This document shows, one piece after another, positions 7,188 to 16,846 of a stretch of DNA of 36,042 nt; the stretch's first letter is position 1; each line of letters begins with the position of its first letter. The notes beneath the pieces are model-generated. The model worked only from the letters and a program-made list of their open reading frames with translations, had not been told where the DNA came from and did no database searches. The position numbers and the translations under genes are program-made. This stretch comes from Streptacidiphilus anmyonensis (GTDB lineage: Bacteria; Actinomycetota; Actinomycetes; Streptomycetales; Streptomycetaceae): contig NZ_BBPQ01000028.1 of the NCBI RefSeq assembly GCF_000787855.1, positions 1-36,042 of the forward strand. The letters run 5' to 3'.

Positions 7188-7217
7188 GTGACAGCCGGGT
7201 GCGGTTCCCGCTAGCTT
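7188..7217 (+). promoter_or_regulatory. Putative promoter of the FAD monooxygenase
   Basis: GTGACA (7188-7193), an 18-bp spacer, then TAGCTT (7212-7217), giving a leader of about 45 nt before ATG 7268. Suggests the monooxygenase is transcribed separately from the cassette before it. Confidence 0.45.
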
Positions 7218-7267
7218 CGGAGCCCACCGGCAGCGTCCCCGCTGCCCCAGTCAGGGGAAACCGCAGC

Positions 7268-8797
7268 ATGAGTGAGCCAGTTCTGGTCGTGGGCGCAGGT
7301 CCCGTCGGTCTCGCGGTGGCCGGCGAGCTCGCCCGCCGGGACGTCCCGGTCCGCGTCGTCGACGCGCTCGCCGCGCCCACCACCGAGTCGCGCGCGATCG
7401 TCGTGCACGCCCGCAGCCTGGAGATGCTCGAACGGGTCGGCGTGCTCGACGACATCGTCGCGTCCGGCATCAAGGCCACCGGCGTCGAGATGCACGCGTC
7501 GGGACGTACCCTCGCCCGCGTCGAGCTCGACATCGTCGACAGCCCCCACCCCTACTCGGTCCTGACGGCGCAGACCGAGACCGAGCGCATCCTGGCCGGG
7601 AACCTGGCCAAGCACGGGGTCGAGGTGGAGCGGGGCGTCTCGCTGGTCGGCCTGGAGCAGGACGCCGACGGGGTGCGCGCGACCCTGCGCGCCTCCGACG
7701 GCCGTGAGGAGACCGTCGCCGCGTCCTGGCTGGTCGGCGCGGACGGCGCGCACAGCGCGGTGCGGCGGCAGGTCGGCACCGCGCTGGAGGGCTCGTTCCA
7801 CGGCGAGCGCTTCCTGATGGGCGACGTGCACGCCGAGCACGACTTCGATCCGCGCTCGATGTACACCTTCTTCTCCGCGCACGACGGCCCGCTGATGGTC
7901 TTTCCGATGAAGGGCGACCGGATGCGGCTGATCGCCCAGATCCCCACCGCGTCCACGGACGAGGCCAGCCAGGAGTGGCTTCAGCGGATCACCGACGAAC
8001 GGGCCGCCGGACGCATCAGGATCCACGACTCGCTGTGGCTGACCTGCTTCGAGATCCGCCACGCCCAGGTGCCGCAGTACCGGTTCGGGCGGGTGTTCCT
8101 GGCCGGCGACGCGGCGCACATCCACAGCCCGGCCGGCGGCCAGGGCATGAACACCGGGCTCCAGGACGCCTTCAACCTCGGCTGGAAGCTCGCCGCCGGC
8201 TACCGGGGGACGGCCTCCGAGACGCTGCTGGACAGCTACCACGCCGAACGCCACCCGGTCGCGGCGCGGGTCATCGAGTTCAGCACCCGGCTCACCCACC
8301 TGAGCACGCTGGCGAACCCGGTGGCCCAGCACCTGCGCAACGCCCTGCTGCACACGGCCACCGGTCTCGGCCCGACCCGTCACGCCCTCGCTGAGGAGAC
8401 CGAGGAGACGACGGTGGCCTACCACGACAGCCCGGCGGTCGTGGGGTCGGCGGTGCGCCCGAAGGTCCGCGGCGGGGACCACCTGCCCGACGTGCCGGGC
8501 ACGGAGCTGCGCAGCGTGCTCTCCGCGGAGACGGGCCACGTGCTGGTGACCCTCGGCGCCCTTCCGGCGGTCGCGGAGCTCCCCGGCGTCCGCCAGGTCC
8601 TGCTGGCCGACACCGGCGCTCCGGTCGACGGCTTCGACGCCGTGGTCGCGGACCCCGACGGCCGCGCGGCGGCCCGGCTCGGCCTGTCCCGCGGCCGCGT
8701 CCTGGTCCGCCCGGACGGCTACGTCGGCGCGCTTGCCGAGGGCGAGGACGACCGACCGGTCAGGGCCTACTGGGAGTTGACGACCCCGGCGCGCTAG
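7268..8797 (+). CDS. FAD-dependent aromatic monooxygenase (PHBH/RdmE type)
   Basis: 509-aa class A flavoprotein monooxygenase, expected to use NAD(P)H and O2 to hydroxylate an aromatic or polyketide-like substrate. It shows the N-terminal FAD motif VVGAGPVGLAVAGELARR, the GADGAHSAVRR motif, and the second FAD motif GRVFLAGDAAHIHSPAGGQG followed by MNTGLQDAFNLGWKLA. The C-terminal ~110 residues form the thioredoxin-like domain typical of the long (rifampicin monooxygenase/polyketide hydroxylase) subfamily. ATG 7268 has an AGGGG about 10 nt upstream. It is 116 bp after the MDR gene with its own promoter candidate. No polyketide genes are nearby, so detoxification of a xenobiotic is as likely as biosynthesis. 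Confidence 0.9.
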   Translation: MSEPVLVVGAGPVGLAVAGELARRDVPVRVVDALAAPTTESRAIVVHARSLEMLERVGVLDDIVASGIKATGVEMHASGRTLARVELDIVDSPHPYSVLTAQTETERILAGNLAKHGVEVERGVSLVGLEQDADGVRATLRASDGREETVAASWLVGADGAHSAVRRQVGTALEGSFHGERFLMGDVHAEHDFDPRSMYTFFSAHDGPLMVFPMKGDRMRLIAQIPTASTDEASQEWLQRITDERAAGRIRIHDSLWLTCFEIRHAQVPQYRFGRVFLAGDAAHIHSPAGGQGMNTGLQDAFNLGWKLAAGYRGTASETLLDSYHAERHPVAARVIEFSTRLTHLSTLANPVAQHLRNALLHTATGLGPTRHALAEETEETTVAYHDSPAVVGSAVRPKVRGGDHLPDVPGTELRSVLSAETGHVLVTLGALPAVAELPGVRQVLLADTGAPVDGFDAVVADPDGRAAARLGLSRGRVLVRPDGYVGALAEGEDDRPVRAYWELTTPAR

Positions 8798-8879
8798 CGG
8801 CGCCACCCGCCGCGAGCCGGGGCCGTTTCACATCCGTGCCGGCGGGCCGGGCCCGGCGGCGGTGGGAGGACGGGCCCTC

Positions 8880-8907
8880 GGGGCCGGGACGCGAACGTCC
8901 CGGCCCC
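8880..8907. terminator. Bidirectional hairpin terminator between convergent genes
   Basis: Perfect 12-bp stem GGGGCCGGGACG (8880-8891) / CGTCCCGGCCCC (8896-8907) closed by a CGAA tetraloop. It sits in the 130-bp gap between the monooxygenase stop and the HAF-protein stop. No T-tract on either strand, as is common for actinobacterial terminators. Confidence 0.75.
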
Positions 8908-8927
8908 GACACCCGCCCGGCTGCGGG

Positions 8928-10106
8928 TCAGCCCGCCCGCGGCACCCAGACGGCGGCGTGGAAGGGGCCGTTGGCGCTGCCCGCGCTCGTCGGCGCGGTC
9001 GCCGCGCTCCCCGCGACGACGCCGTCGCCGCCTACCTGGGCCGCCGAGGAGTTGACTCCGCCGAGCGCGGCCAGGTAGGTGAAGGCGCCGTTGTCGACCC
9101 GGGCGACGAAGGCGAGGGAGTTGGGGGCGAAGTCGTCCCCGACCATGAGGTTCCCGGAGATCTGGTCGACCTGGGTGACCCCGCTCCCCGAGCCGACCAT
9201 GGTGGTCGCCTGCGTGGCGAGGTCGAAGGTGGTGGAGAGCATGCCGTCTCCGCCGACGGCGGTCCCCCCGCTGACCAGCTCCGCGGTCCGCAGGTGCCAG
9301 CCCAGGTCGGTCCGGGCGCCGGTCCGCAGGTCGTAGGCGTATCCGCTGACGGCGTTGGCCGCCGTCCGGGACTGGCCGACCACGACGGAGCCGCTGACGT
9401 CGTTGGCCGTGCTGGAGCTTCCGCCCAGGGTGCCGAGGTCGGTCATGCTGCGGGTGCGCAGGTTGTACGCGAATCCGTGCGTGCCGGACGCGTCCGGCAG
9501 CGCGGAGTCGCCCACGACGGTCGCCCCGCTGACGGCCGTCGCCGAGCTCGCGCCCGAGGGACCGGCCAGGCTGCCGAGGTCGGTCATGGTCCCGGTCCGC
9601 AGGTCGTAGGCGAAGGCGTGGGACACCTGGTCGCCCGGCAGCGACGACGTCCCCACCGCGATGCGGCCGCTGAGGCCGGTGACGGTGGTGGTGCTGCCGC
9701 CGAGCGTGCCGATGTCGACCAGCGTGCGGGTGCGCAGGTCGTAGGCGAAGCCGTGGGTCGGTCCGCCGCCGCCGAGGTCCGAGGTGCCGACGACGTAGTC
9801 GCCCGCGACGCCGGTCGCCTCGCTGGAGCCGTCCAGCGTGCCGAGGTCGGTCATGGTGCGGGTGCGCAGGTCGTACGCGAAGGCGTGCTCGGCCGAGTCG
9901 CCGCTGATCAGCGAGCTTCCGACGACGGTGTGGCCGTCGATGGCGGTCGCCGTGCTGCTGGTGCCCCCCAGGGTGCCGAGATCGTGCACGGTGTACTGCG
10001 GGGCCGCCGCCCTGGCCGGGGCCGCGGCCCCGTACGCCGGACCCGCGCCGAGGGCGAGCAGCCCCGAGACGGTCAGCACGCACGCACGTAAGCGAATGGT
10101 TCCCAT
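8928..10106 (-). CDS. Secreted HAF-repeat protein
   Basis: 392 aa. Sec-type signal peptide (residues about 1-27; Arg-positive start, hydrophobic VLTVSGLLALGAG, cleavage near AYGA). The mature part is a run of about 45-residue HAF repeats with the core H-A/G-FAYDLRT-x-T-M-T-DLGTLGG-S and VVG-x-S. At least six units are visible between about residues 40 and 270, with more diverged ones after, and C-terminal HAAVWVP. Such repeats are predicted to form a beta-propeller-like extracellular fold of unknown function. The start has a GGGGGG run 4 nt upstream. It faces the monooxygenase across the 8880 hairpin, and its leader holds a 10-bp inverted repeat. Confidence 0.88.
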   Translation of the reverse strand: MGTIRLRACVLTVSGLLALGAGPAYGAAAPARAAAPQYTVHDLGTLGGTSSTATAIDGHTVVGSSLISGDSAEHAFAYDLRTRTMTDLGTLDGSSEATGVAGDYVVGTSDLGGGGPTHGFAYDLRTRTLVDIGTLGGSTTTVTGLSGRIAVGTSSLPGDQVSHAFAYDLRTGTMTDLGSLAGPSGASSATAVSGATVVGDSALPDASGTHGFAYNLRTRSMTDLGTLGGSSSTANDVSGSVVVGQSRTAANAVSGYAYDLRTGARTDLGWHLRTAELVSGGTAVGGDGMLSTTFDLATQATTMVGSGSGVTQVDQISGNLMVGDDFAPNSLAFVARVDNGAFTYLAALGGVNSSAAQVGGDGVVAGSAATAPTSAGSANGPFHAAVWVPRAG

Positions 10107-10123
10107 GGTGCCCCCCTGAATCC

Positions 10124-10153
10124 GAGCCGGGTCATCCCCATGCGACCCGGCTC
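10124..10153. repeat. 10-bp perfect inverted repeat in the leader of the HAF gene
   Basis: GAGCCGGGTC (10124-10133) and GACCCGGCTC (10144-10153), loop of 10. It lies 18 nt upstream of the HAF start codon, between it and the carbonic anhydrase stop at 10222. It could be an operator, an mRNA hairpin over the leader, or the terminator of the carbonic anhydrase gene. Confidence 0.6.
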
Positions 10154-10221
10154 ATCCGGCCTTCACTTGTACAGCAGCTCCGTTCGGGTCACCAGTGAGG
10201 GTGCGTTTGCCAACTCCCTTT

Positions 10222-11013
10222 TCAGACACAGAAGTCGACGACTCCGGTGTCCAGCGAGTAGTAGGCGCCCACGACGCGGGCGCGGCCGGTGCGCTCGTAG
10301 GGTTCGAGTAGTGCGTCGTGCTCCAACTGGCGTACGGTCAGCCGGATCTGGGCCCGGACGGTGTTGTCGACCTGGTCTCCGGGCAGGCCCTTGGCGGCCT
10401 CGTAGGCCGGGCGCAGCGCGTCCAGGACGTCCTGGAGGTGGGCGGGGGCGTCCCGCCCGGCGTTCAGCGTCTCCACCGCGAAGGAGACCGCGCCGCAGCG
10501 CTGGTGGCCCATCACGACCAGCAGCGGCGTCAGCGACTCCTCCACGCCGTACTCCACCGCGCCCTGGACCAGGCCGTCGTTGGTCTGCGCGGCGGTGCGC
10601 ACCACGAACAGGTCGCCGACGCCCCGGTCGAACACGATCTCCGGAGGGACGCGCGAGTCGATGCACGAGAACACCGTCGCCAGCGGGTGCTGGGCGCCCG
10701 CGACCTGCTCGCGGCGCGCGACGGTCTGGTGGGGGTGCCGCAGCCGTCCGGCGACCCAGCGACGGTTGCCGTCCTCGAGGATGCGCAGGACCCGGTCCGG
10801 GGTCAACGGGACGCCGTCGGCCGCGTCGCCGCTGCGCTCGCCGCTCCCGCCGCTCCCGCCGTCGCGGTCCGCCGCGTAGGCGCCGAGGGCCGGGGCCGCG
10901 GGGGTCGCCGCCCACAGCGGGGCTGCCGCGAGCCCTGCCGCGCCGGCGACCAGGACGCTCCGACGGGTCCGGGAAGCCCCGCTGCTCGGGGACGGTTCGA
11001 CGGGCTCGGACAT
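10222..11013 (-). CDS. Tat-exported beta-carbonic anhydrase
   Basis: 263 aa; catalyses CO2 + H2O to bicarbonate. Zinc ligands Cys117, His170 and Cys173 (FSCIDSRV, GHQRCGA) with the Asp119-Arg121 pair are all present, as in beta-class enzymes (IPR001765 family). The N-terminus has a twin-arginine signal (SRTRRSVLVAGAAGLAAAP, about residues 14-35) and a Gly/Ser-rich linker (50-67), so it should be exported folded, unlike the usual cytosolic beta-CAs. ATG 11013 is chosen because AAGGAG lies 8 nt upstream; the in-frame extension to 11046 has no such site. Confidence 0.9.
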   Translation of the reverse strand: MSEPVEPSPSSGASRTRRSVLVAGAAGLAAAPLWAATPAAPALGAYAADRDGGSGGSGERSGDAADGVPLTPDRVLRILEDGNRRWVAGRLRHPHQTVARREQVAGAQHPLATVFSCIDSRVPPEIVFDRGVGDLFVVRTAAQTNDGLVQGAVEYGVEESLTPLLVVMGHQRCGAVSFAVETLNAGRDAPAHLQDVLDALRPAYEAAKGLPGDQVDNTVRAQIRLTVRQLEHDALLEPYERTGRARVVGAYYSLDTGVVDFCV

Positions 11014-11145
11014 CTCGGCGGCTCCTTCGGCGGATCGACGTCGCACACGCGGTCCGAGTATGCGCGCCCGCCCCGGTGACGCCCGGTCATGGCCGCTGCT
11101 CCGGGGGTGATTTCACCCGGACGCAGGCGAGTGTCCCGGCCGGCG

Positions 11146-11385
11146 TCAGTCCGCGAGAAGGTCGACGCGGTGCTCGGCGAGGGGGACGTAACGGGATTCC
11201 GACCCCTCGCGGTGCTCCTGGAGACCCGAGGGGGTGCCGCCGTCGTCGCGTGCGCGCAGCGACAACAGCGACAACAGCGGCAACACGTCGGCGCGATCGC
11301 GGCAGGGATGCGCGACGCCCCGCCACACCGCCCACGCGTCGGGGGCGGCGAACGGGGGCGCGGCGGTCCTGCTCGTGCTGTCCAT
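11146..11385 (-). CDS. Small hypothetical protein downstream of the DrrAB exporter
   Basis: 79 aa, ATG 11385, stop 11146. Not recognised. Starts MDSTSRTAAPPFAAPDAWAV, has a central VLPLLSLLSLRARDD segment and a charged C-terminus. Third codon positions are strongly G/C, which supports real coding. It begins 20 bp after the stop of the ABC permease on the same strand, so it is probably translated from the same mRNA. No clear Shine-Dalgarno, hence moderate confidence. Confidence 0.5.
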   Translation of the reverse strand: MDSTSRTAAPPFAAPDAWAVWRGVAHPCRDRADVLPLLSLLSLRARDDGGTPSGLQEHREGSESRYVPLAEHRVDLLAD

Positions 11386-11405
11386 GAAGGACGTCTTCGG
11401 GCGCC

Positions 11406-12247
11406 TCAGGCCTTGCGGGTGAACTTGCGGATCGCGATCGGCGCCATGACCAGCGTCAGGCCGGCGGTCCAGGCGAGGGTGACCGTCAGGCCGTGGGCGA
11501 TCGGGCCGCCGGTCATCAGGCCGCGGGAGGCGTCCGCCAGGGCGGACATCGGGTTGTACGCGGTGAAGCTCTGCAGCCAGCCCGGCATCGAGCCGGTCGG
11601 CGCGAAGATCGACGAGCCGAACTGGAGCGGCATCATCACCAGGAAGCCCATGGCCTGGACGGACTGCGCGTTCTTCATGGTCACACCGAGGACCAGGAAG
11701 ATCCACATGATGGCGGAGCCGAACAACGCGGTCAGGCCGATGGAGGCCAGCAGGCCGGCCCAGTGGCCGTTGATGTGGTAGCCGACGAGAAGGGCGACGA
11801 TCATCTGGATCGTCACGGCCACGACGAGACGCAACAGCTCGACCGAGATCTTCGCGAGCAGCACGGACCCCCGTCCGATGGGCAGGGACCGGAAGCGGTC
11901 CATGATGCCCTTGTTGAAGTCCTCGTTGAAGCCGGTGCCGACGCCCTGGGCGATGTTCATGCTCATCATCGCGACCATGCCCGGGATCACGTACTGGACG
12001 TAGGCGGCCTGACCGCCGCCGAGCGACTGGCCGATCGAGCCGCCGAAGACGTAGACGAAGAGCAGCGTGAAGATGACCGGCATCAGGACCGCGTCCATCA
12101 TCGACTCGGGGTCCTGCTTGATCCACAGCAGGTTGCGGCGGATCAGCGCGCCGGTGTGGCGGAGATGGCCGCGCAGGCTGATCTTCGGGTCGGCCTCGAT
12201 GGTGATGGTGGGGGCTGCGGGGGTCGCGGGGGAAAGGGTGGCGGCGC

Positions 12248-12251
<4 letters not shown>
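11406..12251 (-). CDS. ABC-2 type transporter permease, DrrB family
   Basis: 281-aa integral membrane subunit of a drug/lipid exporter. After a cytosolic N-terminus (about 40 residues) there are six predicted TM segments, the first around AVLMPVIFTLLFVYVFGGSI. The family-typical NEDFNKGIMDRFRSLPI loop and the segment YNPMSALADASRGLMTGGP before the last TM are present. The start ATG overlaps the stop of the ATPase gene by 4 bp (ATGA), so the two are translationally coupled. Partners: ATPase at 12248-13267. Substrate unknown; the family includes daunorubicin exporters. Confidence 0.92.
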
Positions 12252-13267
<1,016 letters not shown>

Positions 13268-13289
13268 GCCGGTGACGGTTCCAGGTCCC

Positions 13290-13371
13290 GCTGACACGGC
13301 GCTGACACGGCCCCGCGCCCGCTGACAGGCCCCTGAGACGGGCCGCTGACCGCCGCGCCTGTCCGGCTGAC
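13290..13371. repeat. Five GCTGAC direct repeats between drrA-type gene and M23 peptidase gene
   Basis: GCTGAC occurs at 13290, 13301, 13321, 13345 and 13366, with starts 11, 20, 24 and 21 bp apart, near multiples of the DNA helical turn. The 201-bp gap holds both divergent promoters, so the array could be an operator. It could also be base-composition chance. Confidence 0.45.
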
Positions 13372-13468
13372 GTTCGCCGGACGGGAGTGTGTCGCGGGGC
13401 CGGGCGGCGTCCCGGCCGCGCACGATGGCGGGACGAGGAGCCGGACCGCCCCGGAAGCGCGAGGTGCC

Positions 13469-14713
13469 ATGAACCGTCTGATCCGCCGATTGCTGAGTCC
13501 GCTCGCGGGAGGCCTGGCGGCCCTCGCCGTCGCCGTGCCCGCGGCGTTCGGCGGCGTGCCGCGCGCCCTGCCGCCGGGCACCGCGTTCACCCCGCTCACC
13601 GTCTCGCTGATCACCACCCCGACGCCGGTCAAGGCGGTGGACGGCCGGACACACCTGTCCTACGAGCTGTTCGTCACCAACGCCGCGGGTTCGGCCACAG
13701 CGGTCAGGCTCAACCGGGTCACGGTCCGCGACGCCGGGACCCGAAAGGCTCTGGGATCGCTCGGCGGCGCCGCGCTCGCCGCCGCCGCCAACCCGGTCGG
13801 CGGCACGCCCGCGGGCGGGTCGGACACGGCTCGGGTGCTGCCGCGTCCCACGGTGCTCGCCGGGTCGACGCAGTGGGTGGTCTGGATCGACCTCGCGCTC
13901 GACGCGTCCAGGCGCCTTCCGCAGCAGGTCGAGCACGAGCTCGACGCCACCCTGCTCTCCCCGTCCGGGGCCGCCGTGCACTCCGTCCGCGAAACGGTCG
14001 CCCGCACCCGGCTCGCGACCCGGCCGCCGCTGGACCTGGCGGCCCCGGTCCGGCCGGGCGACTGGTACGTGAGCGAGGGGTGCTGCGACAACACCCACCA
14101 CCGGCGCGGCCTGGCGCCCGTCAACGGGGTCCTCGACGTGCCGCAGCGGTTCGCCGTCGACTGGTTCAGGGTCGGGCCCGGCGGCCGGACCTGGAGGGGC
14201 GATCCCGGCCGACTGGCCAGCTACCTGAGCTTCCGCCAGCCGGTGCAGGCGGCTGCGGCCGGACGCGTGGTCGAGGTCCAGGACGGGATCGCCGACAACC
14301 CGCCCCCCGTGCCGCCGGTCGTCCCGCCGATCCAGGACACGGTCGGCAACCACGTGACACTGGAGGTCGCCCCGGGACGCTACCTGCTGTACGCGCACCT
14401 GGAACGCGGGTCGATCACGGTCCGGCGCGGTCAGCGCGTGGGCCCCGGCCAGATCCTGGGCCTGATCGGCAACAGCGGCAACTCCACCACGCCCCACCTG
14501 CACTTCCAGGTGATGACGACACGTGAGTTCTTCCCGACCGACAGCCCGCCGTTCACCTTCCGGGGCTTCGTCGTGCTCGGCCAGGTACGGCCGCGGATCT
14601 GGGACGACAACCTCGGCCTCCAGCTCAGCGGCGTCCTGCCGGTCTCCCCGTCGCCGTTCGCAGGACGCCACTGCCACGAGATGCCGTTGGACCGGAACGT
14701 CATCCGGTTCTGA
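13469..14713 (+). CDS. Secreted M23-family metallopeptidase
   Basis: 414 aa. Signal peptide (about residues 1-28: MNRLIRRLLSPLAGGLAALA then AVPAAFGG). The N-terminal beta-rich domain (about 38-190) has no clear assignment. The C-terminal LytM/M23 domain has the first metal ligands in the stretch about 210-231 (NTHHRR ... FAVDW), YAHL at 308-311 and the HxH motif PHLHF at 342-346. M23 enzymes cut peptidoglycan cross-bridges outside the membrane. The spacing before the first Asp is longer than in lysostaphin-type enzymes, and an inserted Pro-rich loop (NPPPVPPVVPPI) is present, so activity is likely but not assured. Divergent from the DrrAB operon; convergent with the flavin oxidase, 18 bp between stops. 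Confidence 0.87.
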   Translation: MNRLIRRLLSPLAGGLAALAVAVPAAFGGVPRALPPGTAFTPLTVSLITTPTPVKAVDGRTHLSYELFVTNAAGSATAVRLNRVTVRDAGTRKALGSLGGAALAAAANPVGGTPAGGSDTARVLPRPTVLAGSTQWVVWIDLALDASRRLPQQVEHELDATLLSPSGAAVHSVRETVARTRLATRPPLDLAAPVRPGDWYVSEGCCDNTHHRRGLAPVNGVLDVPQRFAVDWFRVGPGGRTWRGDPGRLASYLSFRQPVQAAAAGRVVEVQDGIADNPPPVPPVVPPIQDTVGNHVTLEVAPGRYLLYAHLERGSITVRRGQRVGPGQILGLIGNSGNSTTPHLHFQVMTTREFFPTDSPPFTFRGFVVLGQVRPRIWDDNLGLQLSGVLPVSPSPFAGRHCHEMPLDRNVIRF

Positions 14714-14731
14714 GGGCGGGGGCGGGTCGGC

Positions 14732-16270
14732 TCAGGCGAAGGCCACGTTCTGCCGGAAGGCGAAGACCCGGTCCGGGTCGTAGCGCCGCGCCACCGCCTT
14801 GAGCCGGGGGAGGTTCGCTCCGTAGTACGCGTGGCCCCAGTCGGGCAGGCCGGCGTCGATGTAGTTCACGTACGCGCCGGTCGCGCCCAGCCTGGCCAGG
14901 CCGTCGCGGATCCCGTCGACCGTGCGGGTCACCTCGCGCCGGTTGGCCGGCGTCGCGCTCGCGTAGACCTGGGCGCTGGCCAGCGACGAGCGGTGCGGGA
15001 ACGCCGTGGCGTCCGGGGCGAGCTGGGACACGGCTCCGCCCAGGGAGTCGAGCAGCAGGTCCACGCCCGTGTGGCCGTTCATCAGCTCCGCGACCCGGCC
15101 GGCGTCGAGCGGACGGGGGCCGAGCACCCGGGAGACCGCGACGAAGGACTCGCGCGACAGCCGGCCGCCCTCGGAGACCGGGTGGCACTGCGCGAGCGTG
15201 TCGTTGGAGCAGCCCGCCATGTACCGCATCGCGTCCAGGTAGCTCTTCGGCAGCACGCTGCGCGAGCTCGGCTTGACGCCCGCGGCGGCGACCAGCCGGT
15301 CCACCAGCCGGTTCGCCTGGGACTGGTCGCCCACGTAGCAGCCGACCACGCGCGCCGAGGGCGGGTTGCCGCCCGCGACCTGGCAGCTGGCCCACAGCTC
15401 GAAGGGCGCACGGGCGACCCACTCCTGCCAGGCACCGATCACCGCCGCGGCCGAGCCCTTCGGGAAGGAGAGCGAGATGACGGTCATCCCCGGCGCGGGC
15501 GCGGTCCTGAAGGTGAACTGCGAGACCACCCCGAAGTTGCCGCCGCCACCGCCGCGCAGCGCCCAGTACAGGTCGGGCTCGGAGCCGGGGGAGGCGGTGC
15601 GCAGCCGCGCGTCGGCGGTGACCACCTCGGCCGCGGCCAGCCGGTCGCAGGTCAGGCCGTACTTGCGGGTCAGCACGCCGATCCCGCCGCCCAGGGTCAG
15701 TCCGCTGACGCCGACGGTGGGGCAGGAGCCGGCCGGGAGCAGTCGGCCCGCGTTGGCCAGGGCCGTGTAGACCTCGATCAGCCGGGCCCCGGCGCCGACC
15801 GTGGCGGTGCCGTCGGAACGCACGTGGACCTGCGCCATCAGCCGCAGGTCGATCACCAGCCCGCCGTTCGGGACGCTGTAGCCGAGGTAGCTGTGACCGC
15901 CGCTGCGCGCGGCGATCGGGATGCCGTGACCGCGGGCGACGTCCAGGCACGCCTGCACGTCGGCGGCCGAGGCGCAGCGGGCGATGGCGGCGGGCCGCTG
16001 ACCGTCGTTCAGCTCGTTGAAACCGAGCCGGTAGACGGGGTAGCCCGGGTCGCCCGGCAACACCAGCCTGCTGCCCAGGCGCGCGCGCAACGCCCGCCAG
16101 TCGGGCGCCAGGCGGGGGCTGCGGGCGCGGACCGGCCACGCGTCCACCGAGGGCGCGGCGCCGGCGCGGACGCTGCCGCCGCTCAGCCCCACGGCCCGGT
16201 CGGCCCCTGTCAGCACCGTCGCCCCGCCCACGCCCAGCGCGGCCAGGAAGCTCCGTCGGTCGAACGTCAT
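14732..16270 (-). CDS. Tat-exported FAD-linked oxidase, berberine-bridge-enzyme type (copy 1)
   Basis: 512 aa. Tat signal DRRSFLAALGVGGATVL (about residues 4-20). FAD-binding PCMH domain about 85-265, with His126 in RSGGHSY and Cys183 in GSCPTVGVSG. These are the two residues that attach FAD covalently at both ends in BBE-like oxidases, so bicovalent flavin is predicted. The BBE C-terminal segment YYGANLPRLKAVARRYDPDR is near the end. Such enzymes oxidise alcohols, sugars or alkaloids with O2, releasing H2O2. ATG 16270 has GGGAAGG 9 nt upstream. A second gene of the same build lies at 31132-32760. Substrate unknown. Confidence 0.9.
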   Translation of the reverse strand: MTFDRRSFLAALGVGGATVLTGADRAVGLSGGSVRAGAAPSVDAWPVRARSPRLAPDWRALRARLGSRLVLPGDPGYPVYRLGFNELNDGQRPAAIARCASAADVQACLDVARGHGIPIAARSGGHSYLGYSVPNGGLVIDLRLMAQVHVRSDGTATVGAGARLIEVYTALANAGRLLPAGSCPTVGVSGLTLGGGIGVLTRKYGLTCDRLAAAEVVTADARLRTASPGSEPDLYWALRGGGGGNFGVVSQFTFRTAPAPGMTVISLSFPKGSAAAVIGAWQEWVARAPFELWASCQVAGGNPPSARVVGCYVGDQSQANRLVDRLVAAAGVKPSSRSVLPKSYLDAMRYMAGCSNDTLAQCHPVSEGGRLSRESFVAVSRVLGPRPLDAGRVAELMNGHTGVDLLLDSLGGAVSQLAPDATAFPHRSSLASAQVYASATPANRREVTRTVDGIRDGLARLGATGAYVNYIDAGLPDWGHAYYGANLPRLKAVARRYDPDRVFAFRQNVAFA

Positions 16271-16384
16271 GCGCGTTTGCCTTCCCTCGGCTGGTCGCCG
16301 CGCGCCGCGCGGCCGACTTTCGCCGGAATCCGTACCCACTCCCGTGCCGTCGGCGCACGGGGCTCCCCCGTTCGGCACAGGCAC

Positions 16385-16390
16385 AACCTA
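16385..16390 (-). promoter_or_regulatory. Candidate -10 box for the flavin oxidase gene
   Basis: TAGGTT on the minus strand, about 115 nt before ATG 16270; no good -35. The remainder of the 532-bp gap 16271-16802 holds no supported gene, only the repeat family described separately. Confidence 0.3.
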
Positions 16391-16581
16391 TCGGAGACGG
16401 GCATGGCGGATCGTCAGAGGGCCTGGTCACGGCACCCGTTGGCTCGCCCTGATCCGGTCACGCACGAGGTCGCGGCGTCAGGGGGAAAGGATCGCCCTGT
16501 GCGGCTTGCTCGGGACCCTCCGCTGGGAGGCGCGCCATCCGCCCCGGGGCGCAGGACCGTTCGGGCAGGGGGTGCTCCTGG

Positions 16582-16846
16582 TCGCCTGCCGCGTGCGGGT
16601 CACCGGGGGCCTGGATCGCCTCGCTGACGCTCGCCCGGCCGGGGACAGCGCGCCGTCCGGCGGGGTGGTTGTTCGTGCTCGCCTGCCGCGCGGGTCACCG
16701 GGGCGCGGGTCGTCTCGCTGACGCTCGCTCAGCCGGGGCGCGGGTCGTTCGTGCGGGGCCGTCCGGCACGGGGTGGGTATTCGCGGTCGCCCGCAGCGCG
16801 GGTCACCGGGGCCTGGATCGCCTCGCTGACGCTCGCCCGGCCGGGG
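16582..16846. repeat. Three imperfect copies of a ~60-bp GC-rich repeat overlapping the coxE 3' end
   Basis: Copies at about 16582-16644, 16679-16738 and 16787-16846, starts 97 and 108 bp apart. Shared core (plus strand): GCGGGTCACCGGGG, then variable bases, then CTCGCTGACGCTCGC and CCGGGG. The third copy contains the last codons and stop of coxE (TGA at 16803-16805). The matching tca triplet is kept in the other two copies, so they resemble duplicated coxE 3' ends. The unit could also be a dispersed intergenic repeat. Confidence 0.7.

Noticed and set aside
13268-14677. Upstream extension of the DrrA-type ATPase frame to 14677
   Set aside because: The extra ~470 codons are antisense to the M23 peptidase and show no ABC or other domain; the family start fits 13267.
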